7,496 nt of DNA from Planctomycetota bacterium. Lineage in GTDB: Bacteria > Planctomycetota > Phycisphaerae > WQYP01. Positions 1 to 5,584 of the stretch are shown here, piece after piece (within the stretch, counting starts at the first letter, position 1; every line of letters begins with the position of its first letter). The notes under the pieces are model-generated. The model did not search any database. It saw nothing but the letters and a program-made list of their open reading frames with translations, and was not told the origin of the DNA. Location of the stretch: the NCBI GenBank assembly GCA_021795535.1, contig JAJYPG010000056.1, positions 1 through 7,496 on the forward strand. The letters run 5' to 3'. Position numbers and translations under genes: made by a program.

Positions 1-1
1 G

Positions 2-2236
2 CCTTGGCTGTTGGCCGGTGTGGCCTTCTTTTTAATGCTGGTCTCGCTGATTTCGCTTCCCAATGGGAAAAATTTGCAGATAGGCGGTACTGCCCGGACG
101 ACCATTCTTTCGCCGGTCTCTTTCAGTATTCCGAATCCAACGCAATTTGCAGTGCTGCGTCAGCAAGCGCGGTTACGCACTCCCGCAGTGCTTAAGCTCA
201 ATTCGTCCAATAACTTTTATGACCTTATTCAGGGGCAACTTGCCAATCTGCCCTACGATGTTGCCGCCGTTAAAACCCCCAAGAATTTACCGCCTCCGCT
301 GCGGCGCAGATTTCCCGTTCTTACCACCGGTGCGTTGGTATGGTTGCATAATGTGGTGCAACAGAATCAGTTCAAGGAATACGCGCAGGATGTGCGGCTG
401 TTGATAGCGACGCTGAAATCCACTCCGGTGGTGGATAAAAAAACGTGGCAGACGATTTATCAACGACGGGTGAACCATGTGCTGATGCCCGTGGTTGGCA
501 CCGCATCCGGCACCGGAAAATTTACCAGCATGCCAATTAATCGTGTGGGGGTTTTAGGTATGGGCGGCGCGGTATTCAAGCCGATCGTCCGCCGCTGTTT
601 TCCGCAACCGGCATGGCGGACCATAACGGCATATCTGGTGGCGGTGGATCAGCCATCGTACCTGCTGGATAGTCATGCCACGGAACAGTTGGCCGAAAAA
701 AGTGTGGCCGCGGTAAAAATTCCGCGGACGCTCTACCATCGTGGAGAGGTTTTGGCTCGGGTGGGACAGAAAATAAGTCCGTCCACACGCAGTGTTTTAT
801 TGGCTGCGCATGATGCCTACATGATCAAGCTGCGGTTACGCCACCCGTGGCTGGTGGAAGAGCGAATGGTGGGGACGGATCTGTTGGCCGCGATTCTTAC
901 GCTGGTGGGGTCGCTGTATCTGGCGTGGCGACTGCGCACCATGAAGCGGTCAGCCTGGACTCCCGCCTTGCTGGTTGTCTTTACGCTGCTGGTGGCCAAG
1001 GGGGCTATGCTGGCGGGAATGAGCAACGCCATATTCCTGCTTGGATTAGGGCCTGTATTTCTCGTGGCGCTTATTTTATCGGTTGGGTTTGACCAACGTT
1101 TTGCCGTCGGATTTTCAATGCTCAATGCGCTGCTGGTGAAAGTGGCGCTGGGCGAGGGGATGAGTTTTTTTCTGGCCGGTTTTGTGGGATCGGTTTTGCT
1201 GGTTTTACTGCTGGGGGAGATTCGCACGCGCACGCAGCTTTTGCGCGTCGGCACAATTACGGCTTTGGCTGTGGGGGCCACTGTTATCGGGTTTGGGTTG
1301 CTGCATTCGCGTCTGGGGCGGGCGACACCGCTGGACTGGCTGTGGTTGAATCGGCACCCGGACTTTACGCTTCTTTTACGCGATTCTGTTTTGGCCGGCG
1401 TAGCGGCGCTGGCGGCGGTGCTGGTAAGTCTGCTTCTTATTCCCATGATTGAAAAGATTTTCCGGCATCCCACCGCCATGACTCTTTTGGAATTGTCAGA
1501 TACCAATCGCCCCTTGCTGCGACGACTGGCTCTGGAAGCGCCAGGCACATTCAATCATTCGCTGATTGTGGGTGTGCTGGCGGAGGCCGCGGCGCGACAA
1601 ATTGGTGCCAACGCCCTTTTATGCCGTGTAGGCGCTTATTATCATGACATTGGAAAAATGCTCAAATCTGGCTATTTTGTGGAAAACACCGCCGGCCGCG
1701 GCAACCGGCATGAAAAACTCTCGCCGGCGATGAGTGTGCTGATTGTGGTTGGCCACGTAAAAGATGGACTGGAACTGGCACGGGAATATGGCCTGCCGGA
1801 TGCAGTGCAACGGTTTATTGGCGAGCACCACGGCACCACGGTCGTTGAATATTTTTATCAACAGGCACGGGATCGCCAGGCACGCGAGGAATTGACCGGC
1901 GGTCTTTGTTCCAATTTGAATGAAACGGAATTTCGTTATCCCGGCCCCCGGCCACAGTCACGCGAAACCGCCATCCTTATGATCTGCGATGGTGTGGAAA
2001 GCATGGTCCGGGCGCTGGTGGATCCCACTGCGGCAAGAATTGAAGGGGCTGTGCATCAGATGATTATGAAACGACTGCTGGATGGACAGTTTGATCAATG
2101 TGATTTAACGCTGCGCGATCTGGGCCAGATAGAACAATGTCTGGTTCGAACTTTGGCTGGGGTACACCACGCTCGAGTGGCCTACCCGAAGGTGTCATTG
2201 CAGACACAATCGCAAAAAATTTCCAGGCCGGCCTGA
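2..2236 (+). CDS. pgpH: PgpH-type 7TM-HD cyclic-di-AMP phosphodiesterase (5' end outside window)
   Basis: Membrane phosphodiesterase expected to hydrolyse c-di-AMP in the cytoplasm. The frame is open to the window edge, so the true start is upstream; numbering here counts from the TTG at 11. The order is PgpH-like: one N-terminal membrane helix (to about residue 17), a roughly 260-residue extracytoplasmic 7TMR-HDED domain, a multi-helix membrane block (about 290-485) and a C-terminal HD domain (about 510-665). All expected metal ligands are visible: His516 (FNHS), His545-Asp546 (YYHDIGK), His567 (GNRHEKLSP), His606-His607 (EHHGT) and Asp660 (CDGVE). The FRYPGPRPQSRE stretch before the last ligand is also typical. 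Family and domain order are seen directly; substrate is inferred from characterised Listeria and Bacillus-type homologues. It is followed without a gap by ybeY, a common genomic partner. The stop TGA at 2234-2236 overlaps a candidate ybeY ATG. Confidence 0.95.
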   Translation, partial: PWLLAGVAFFLMLVSLISLPNGKNLQIGGTARTTILSPVSFSIPNPTQFAVLRQQARLRTPAVLKLNSSNNFYDLIQGQLANLPYDVAAVKTPKNLPPPLRRRFPVLTTGALVWLHNVVQQNQFKEYAQDVRLLIATLKSTPVVDKKTWQTIYQRRVNHVLMPVVGTASGTGKFTSMPINRVGVLGMGGAVFKPIVRRCFPQPAWRTITAYLVAVDQPSYLLDSHATEQLAEKSVAAVKIPRTLYHRGEVLARVGQKISPSTRSVLLAAHDAYMIKLRLRHPWLVEERMVGTDLLAAILTLVGSLYLAWRLRTMKRSAWTPALLVVFTLLVAKGAMLAGMSNAIFLLGLGPVFLVALILSVGFDQRFAVGFSMLNALLVKVALGEGMSFFLAGFVGSVLLVLLLGEIRTRTQLLRVGTITALAVGATVIGFGLLHSRLGRATPLDWLWLNRHPDFTLLLRDSVLAGVAALAAVLVSLLLIPMIEKIFRHPTAMTLLELSDTNRPLLRRLALEAPGTFNHSLIVGVLAEAAARQIGANALLCRVGAYYHDIGKMLKSGYFVENTAGRGNRHEKLSPAMSVLIVVGHVKDGLELAREYGLPDAVQRFIGEHHGTTVVEYFYQQARDRQAREELTGGLCSNLNETEFRYPGPRPQSRETAILMICDGVESMVRALVDPTAARIEGAVHQMIMKRLLDGQFDQCDLTLRDLGQIEQCLVRTLAGVHHARVAYPKVSLQTQSQKISRPA

Positions 2237-2886
2237 TGGGCATGATGACGACAAGAGGCAAAAAAAGAATTTCCCGCGGAGTATCAGGCCATGTGCGCAA
2301 TGCCATGTTGGCAAACGGCACATCAAGGATAAGCCTGGTACTGCAGGGATTTGATGCGGTTATGGCACGACGGAAAAGCGATACCGGATGTCCATCGGTC
2401 CGGTGGTTTCGCCGTTATTTGAAGCGTCTGCTGGCCATGGAACAAAAGTCTACGGGTTTTTGGTCTGTACGTCTGGTAAATGACCGGGAGATGGTGCGTT
2501 TGCATGGACAAACCATGAATATTCCGACCCCGACGGATGTTCTTACATTTGATTTTTCGGACGATACCCATACACCGGGGCTTTTGGAGCTTGATACCGT
2601 TATCTGTCTGGATGTGGCACGTCGGCAGGCTATCAAGCGCGGCCATAATGTGGAAAACGAGCTTCTGCTTTACATGGTACACAGTTTGCTGCATGTATGC
2701 GGATATAACGATTTGACCAGAGCCGAAGCTCGCATCATGCATCGGCGTGAAGATGAAATTCTGGTCCATTTGGGTGTTGGCGCGGTCTATGCCGCTTCTC
2801 CTGCCGTAACCCGGCGGCGTGGTGCGAGTCGGTTGAAGGCCGCGGGTGGTAATAAAAATTCAAACCGCAAAAAGGTGGCGACATGA
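2236..2886 (+). CDS. ybeY: YbeY-family endoribonuclease / rRNA maturation factor
   Basis: Predicted single-strand-specific metallo-endoribonuclease acting in 16S rRNA 3' maturation and ribosome quality control. With the ATG at 2236 it is 216 aa; the frame stays open upstream to 2137 inside pgpH. The chosen start overlaps the pgpH stop (TGATG). ATGs at 2242, 2245 and 2305 are alternatives, the last giving 193 aa, nearer the family norm of about 150-180. Diagnostic motifs are PTPTDVLTF (97-105), DVARRQA and the metal motif HSLLHVCGYND (149-159). The usual motif is HGxLHLxGYDH, so the two first His ligands are kept, Gly is Ser, and the third His is Asp159. The usual Tyr-Arg before the PTDVLSF motif is Thr-Met. 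A basic tail of roughly 35 residues (TRRRGAS...NRKK) follows the catalytic domain. The stop overlaps the next gene's ATG (ATGA). Family is sure; start and catalytic state are less so. Confidence 0.9.
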   Translation: MGMMTTRGKKRISRGVSGHVRNAMLANGTSRISLVLQGFDAVMARRKSDTGCPSVRWFRRYLKRLLAMEQKSTGFWSVRLVNDREMVRLHGQTMNIPTPTDVLTFDFSDDTHTPGLLELDTVICLDVARRQAIKRGHNVENELLLYMVHSLLHVCGYNDLTRAEARIMHRREDEILVHLGVGAVYAASPAVTRRRGASRLKAAGGNKNSNRKKVAT

Positions 2887-4196
2887 ACTGGGCATTCTGG
2901 CTGCTTTTTCCCGCGACATTCGGCACGCTTATGGCGTCATCCCTGGCTTACGCGCTGCGGACTATTTCACGGGTGACGCTGGAAAAGGAACTGGTGCGGC
3001 GTGGCCGGGGGCAGGCGTTGGAGTTGTTGGTACGGAATCAGGAACAACTGGCTCTGGTTGCCTCCACCGCGCGAATTGCCTGCAATGTCAGTATTGTGGC
3101 CCTGGCTATTTACAGTCTGGATTCTTTGCGCACGGCTCCATCGGTTTTTACGTTTATCGCGGGTACCGCCATCGCGGCGGTTATTCTTCTGGTTTTTTCC
3201 GTAGCCATTGCCAATGCCTGGGCCATTTATGCCGGTGAGTCGCTGGTTGCATTTTTTGGCCCGACAATACTTCTGCCCGCTTATCGCATGTTGTTTCCCC
3301 TGATTTTGTTCCTGCGGCTTTTTGATGGACTGGTGCGTCGGCTCTGCGGCGTGACAGATCAATCCCTGGCGCAGGGCGAGGCGGTGGAAAACAAGGAGGA
3401 ATTTCTGGCCGCTGTTTCCGAGGGCGCGGTGGATGAAGACCAGAAGAAAATGATTGAAGGCGTGATGAGCTTTCAGGATTTGCAGGTCAGTCAGATTATG
3501 ACGCCGCGAACGGATATGGTGACCGTTGGTATTCATTCCCCACTGGAGGAAATTCGCGAAAAGATCCTGCGCGATGGCCTTTCCCGCCTGCCGGTGCATG
3601 ATGGCAATCTGGACAATATTTTAGGCATGCTTTACGCCAAGGATTTGCTTTCGCTGCCGCGCTGGCCCGATGCCGATGGCAAATTCAATGTTCGCGAGCT
3701 TATGCGACCTCCGCTGTTTGTTCCCCACACCAAACCGCTGCGCGATCTGCTGCGGCAGTTTCGTGTGCAGCGTGTCCACATGGCCATTGTACTCGATGAA
3801 TTCGGAGGCACCGCGGGCCTGGTGACCAGCGAGGATATTCTTGAGGAAATTGTCGGTGACATAGCTGATGAATTTGAAACGCCCGCGGTCAAACAGTTCC
3901 GGCGGATTAGTGCGAACAATGTGGAGGTGGATGGTAGGACGAACATCACAGATATTAATCGCGAATTGAACCTGCATCTGTTGGAAAGTCAGGATTATCA
4001 AACCATAAGCGGGTTGATAATAAATCATTTGGGCACCATTCCCGTCAAGGGCGTGTCCATTGAACTGGAGAATTTAAGACTAACCGTTACCGAAAGCGAC
4101 GTCCGGCGGATCGGCAAAGTACAGATCACCATGCCGGATATGGCGGAACATCAGACTGTTTTGACGCGGGCCGCCGTGGATGAAACTGCCCGGTGA
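2883..4196 (+). CDS. DUF21/CBS/CorC_HlyC membrane protein (CorC/CNNM-type Mg2+ efflux family)
   Basis: A 437-aa inner-membrane protein of the CNNM/CorC superfamily, whose studied members export Mg2+ or protect against Mg2+/Co2+ stress. Residues 1-190 form a DUF21-like region with hydrophobic helices near 3-25, 58-80, 88-117 and 128-150. A CBS pair follows: first repeat from QIMTPRTDM (about 204) to GMLYAKDLL (about 256), second from ELMRPPLFVP (about 273) to the signature DEFGGTAGLVT...LEEIVGDI (about 305-327). A C-terminal CorC_HlyC domain spans about 335-420. The start ATG (2883) has AGGTGG at 2873-2878 and overlaps the ybeY stop by 4 bases, so expression is likely coupled. YbeY next to a CorC protein echoes E. 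coli ybeZ-ybeY-ybeX, though ybeX lacks the membrane domain. The usual SETA-like Glu in the first DUF21 helix seems absent (SSLAYALRTISR). Family is certain; transported ion is inferred. Confidence 0.95.
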   Translation: MNWAFWLLFPATFGTLMASSLAYALRTISRVTLEKELVRRGRGQALELLVRNQEQLALVASTARIACNVSIVALAIYSLDSLRTAPSVFTFIAGTAIAAVILLVFSVAIANAWAIYAGESLVAFFGPTILLPAYRMLFPLILFLRLFDGLVRRLCGVTDQSLAQGEAVENKEEFLAAVSEGAVDEDQKKMIEGVMSFQDLQVSQIMTPRTDMVTVGIHSPLEEIREKILRDGLSRLPVHDGNLDNILGMLYAKDLLSLPRWPDADGKFNVRELMRPPLFVPHTKPLRDLLRQFRVQRVHMAIVLDEFGGTAGLVTSEDILEEIVGDIADEFETPAVKQFRRISANNVEVDGRTNITDINRELNLHLLESQDYQTISGLIINHLGTIPVKGVSIELENLRLTVTESDVRRIGKVQITMPDMAEHQTVLTRAAVDETAR

Positions 4197-4401
4197 AAGG
4201 GTGCATGGCACTTTCGATGGCGCCCAATCTCCAGCGCGTTGCCCGCACACAGCTTTGGGCTTGCTTGGGGTAAAACTGCAGTCCGTAACTTAACCCATGC
4301 CAATTGCGATAGGGGCGTGGCGTGATAACACGGGGTTTGTGCGTTATGCTTTTAGACTGCGGGTGCGGCGTGTTGACGTGGCCGATGTAAAACAGGAATT
4401 T

Positions 4402-4420
4402 AGCCCGTCACCCGCGGGCT
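4402..4420 (+). promoter_or_regulatory. Short GC-rich hairpin just upstream of the arginine decarboxylase homologue's ribosome-binding site
   Basis: AGCCCG (4402-4407) and CGGGCT (4415-4420) form a perfect 6-bp stem with a 7-nt loop, ending four bases before the GGAG at 4424-4427. It could influence ribosome access or be an operator, but the stem is short and may be chance. The rest of the 4197-4436 gap shows no gene and no convincing promoter; TTGACG at 4373-4378 resembles a -35 box but has no good -10 partner at normal spacing. Confidence 0.25.
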
Positions 4421-4436
4421 TCCGGAGACTTTGAAC

Positions 4437-4997
4437 ATGGCACATGAATGGACCGCCCCTATACCGACCCGCGTGTTTTTCACCAAAGGTGTCGGACGTC
4501 ACCGTTACAAGGCCCAGTCCGCGGAACTTGCATTAAGACATGCTGGTATTGAGAAATTTAATCTTGTGCAGGTTTCCGGCATCCTTCCGGCGCGCTGCAA
4601 GATTGTCACCGTAAGCGACGGAATTCGTAAACTTATTCCCGGTCAGGTGGCCTTTGGCGTTATCAGTGAATCAAGCAGTGATGAACCCAACAGGCTTCTA
4701 AGCTCCGGCATTGGCGTTGCCATGCCCATTCGCGATCAGTACGGGTACATCGCCCGTCACACGGGGTATGGACTTACCGAGGAAAGGACCGGCGACTATG
4801 TTGAAGATATGGCGGCGACCATGCTCGCCATGACACTTGGTATAGAATTCGATCCACAGCGTAATTACGACGAACGCAAGGAGATTTACCGCATGAGCGG
4901 CAATGTCGTTCGTACGCGAAGCATCGTGCAGACCGCCGAGGGAGATAAAAACGGCTTGTGGACCACAGTGGTGGCGGCGGCGGTTTTTCTAATGTAA
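4437..4997 (+). CDS. Pyruvoyl-dependent arginine decarboxylase family protein (PvlArgDC, pdaD/aaxB-like), catalytic residues apparently altered
   Basis: Homologue of PvlArgDC, which converts arginine to agmatine and CO2 after self-cleavage at a Ser-Ser bond creates a pyruvoyl group. The ATG at 4437 is preferred over TTG 4431 because GGAG at 4424-4427 sits nine bases upstream; the product is 186 aa, slightly longer than the 165-aa archaeal enzyme. Family hallmarks are TRVFFTKGVG (11-20), ALRHAGIEKFNLVQVSGILP (32-51), the GIGVAMP strand (91-97) and the C-terminal VVAAAVF. Aligned by eye to the Methanocaldococcus jannaschii enzyme (N47, S52-S53, E109), N42 is kept and S47 matches S52, but the pyruvoyl-forming serine is Gly48 and the proton-donor Glu is Arg107. 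It may be inactive, may cleave one bond earlier at Val46-Ser47, or may have a different role. It stands alone, 240 bp after the preceding operon. Fold assignment is secure; activity is not. Confidence 0.9.
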   Translation: MAHEWTAPIPTRVFFTKGVGRHRYKAQSAELALRHAGIEKFNLVQVSGILPARCKIVTVSDGIRKLIPGQVAFGVISESSSDEPNRLLSSGIGVAMPIRDQYGYIARHTGYGLTEERTGDYVEDMAATMLAMTLGIEFDPQRNYDERKEIYRMSGNVVRTRSIVQTAEGDKNGLWTTVVAAAVFLM

Positions 4998-5180
4998 TGC
5001 CTTCTTTAAGGGCACCGGCCACACCCGGAAATCCAAAAAATGGAAAATTTACAGCCTCCATATTATTCAGTGCATGCTGTAAGAAGTTGATAAATATCCG
5101 TTTATGCGAAAAATTAACAGATTCTTATTCACATTCGCTTGCAATCTTAATACAAGGCATTAAAATTCCCGGCACAGACT

Positions 5181-5216
5181 TGGAGATGAAGCAGTTTTTA
5201 TTGCTCCATTTTCTTG
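5181..5216 (+). terminator. Possible intrinsic terminator after the arginine decarboxylase homologue
   Basis: Arms TGGAG (5181-5185) and CTCCA (5204-5208) pair, with an inner GCA/TGC helix (5191-5193, 5202-5204) as a partial extension that competes for one base. The tract TTTTCTT (5209-5215) follows directly. The stem is weak and lies 184 bases after the stop codon, so this is a tentative call. Confidence 0.3.
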
Positions 5217-5247
5217 TCTTGAGCCGATAACTGTTATAGGCTCATAG

Positions 5248-5269
5248 GTGATGGTTTTGTGATGGTTTT
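5248..5269. repeat. Perfect 11-bp tandem direct repeat, two copies
   Basis: GTGATGGTTTT occurs at 5248-5258 and again immediately at 5259-5269, so the copies lie about one helical turn apart. GATAAC flanks the block on both sides (5226-5231 and 5270-5275). It could be a paired protein-binding site or a slippage product. Confidence 0.6.
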
Positions 5270-5376
5270 GATAACGAACCAGCAAACTGTTGCTGCTGCA
5301 TAAATAGGCGATCAAAGTTGGAAACGAGTTTCCGTTGTTCGCTTGAGCCTGGATATTGGTTGGCTCCGAATTGTTT

Positions 5377-5408
5377 TTCAACAGCCCGATGGATGCGGGC
5401 GTTTTGAA
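5377..5408 (+). terminator. Terminator- or attenuator-like hairpin in the porin leader
   Basis: GCCCG (5384-5388) and CGGGC (5396-5400) form a perfect GC-rich stem around a 7-nt loop. TTCAA (5377-5381) and TTGAA (5404-5408) give an outer stem across a small internal loop. GTTTT follows the inner stem. The outer arm shares bases 5407-5408 with the AACTGTC/GACAGTT hairpin (5407-5435), so the two cannot both form fully, an arrangement seen in attenuators. Only a short T-run is present, so termination is uncertain. Confidence 0.3.
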
Positions 5409-5571
5409 CTGTCTTGTTTGAATGATCGGACAGTTATGTGTTTGGCTTAGTGAACCGTTGGCACAACAGGCCGTATGATCTGATAATTGTCGGATCGCGG
5501 GGATGGCTGAATTCAGAAATGTCTGAGTTAAAACTGTTTGATATTGTTTAATTTGGTTTGGTTGGATTCTT

Positions 5572-5576
5572 AAGGA
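5572..5576 (+). promoter_or_regulatory. Ribosome-binding site that selects the TTG start of the porin gene
   Basis: AAGGA lies eight bases before the TTG at 5585. No earlier start in this frame has such a site, and this start leaves a clean signal peptide, so it outranks the TTG at 5558. Confidence 0.6.
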
Positions 5577-5584
5577 TATTTACT

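Larger units (their letters stand above)
5218..5538. repeat. Degenerate tandem repeat, period about 123 bp, two to three units
   Basis: Unit 1 begins with CTTGAGCC at 5218 and unit 2 with CTTGAGCC at 5342. In each, GGCTC follows after 13 or 12 bases (5239-5243, 5362-5366), then AACTGTT or AACTGTC after 41 or 40 bases (5285, 5407), then CCGTTG (5332, 5455). A weaker third unit starts near 5465: AGGCC at 5468 (123 after the matching GAGCC), GATAATTGTCGGATC at 5482-5496, which resembles unit 1's GATAACTGT...GGCTC, and AACTGTT at 5532. Offsets between equivalent landmarks are 122-125. Overall identity between units is low, so this is either an old duplication or a repeatedly selected arrangement. 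It was found by eye and needs an alignment score. Confidence 0.45.
4998..5584. other. Long non-coding, structure-rich intergenic region upstream of the first porin gene
   Basis: This 587-bp gap is visibly AT-richer than the flanking genes and holds no open frame with a plausible start, ribosome site and protein-like composition. The first 180 bases show nothing clear. From 5181 on it is packed with short inverted repeats: TGGAG/CTCCA (5181-5208), GAGCC/GGCTC (5221-5243 and 5345-5366), CAGCAA/TTGCTG (5280-5295), GGAAAC/GTTTCC (5320-5333), GCCCG/CGGGC (5384-5400), AACTGTC/GACAGTT (5407-5435), GATCTGA/TCGGATC with one G-T pair (5477-5496) and the palindrome CTGAATTCAG (5507-5516). TTTAAT at 5547-5552 resembles a -10 box suitably placed for the downstream gene, but no good -35 is seen. 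The region could be a long regulated leader, an untranslated small RNA, or an operator array. Confidence 0.6.

Noticed and set aside
817..1554. Long open frame on the minus strand opposite pgpH (245 codons)
   Set aside because: Its product is dominated by Ser, Arg, Thr and Pro with no domain pattern, and it lies wholly antisense to the well-supported membrane region of pgpH.
2967..3599. Minus-strand open frame of 210 codons opposite the CorC-type gene
   Set aside because: Antisense shadow: Gln/His/Asn-rich composition with no fold signal, while the + strand frame carries clear DUF21 and CBS motifs.
4373..4401. Sigma-70 promoter with TTGACG before the arginine decarboxylase homologue
   Set aside because: The -35-like hexamer is good, but 16-18 bases downstream there is no -10-like hexamer (GAATTT at best).
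4958..5230. Plus-strand open frame running from the end of the arginine decarboxylase homologue into the gap
   Set aside because: It starts inside the preceding gene in another frame, has no ribosome site, and its composition looks non-coding.
5160..5381. Minus-strand 73-codon frame in the structured gap
   Set aside because: It depends on a TTG start with no visible ribosome site and crosses several of the inverted repeats; it is more simply explained as open by chance.
5218..5500. CRISPR array
   Set aside because: The repeated landmarks are short and diverged with about 123-bp spacing; there are no identical 24-40-bp repeats with uniform spacers and no cas genes.
5558..5584. Upstream TTG start for the first porin
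   Set aside because: It would contain the AAGGA ribosome site inside the coding region and puts extra residues before a good signal peptide; TTG 5585 fits better.
4998..5584. Insertion sequence remnant or attachment site
   Set aside because: No transposase fragment, paired terminal repeats, target duplication or tRNA gene was seen around the region.
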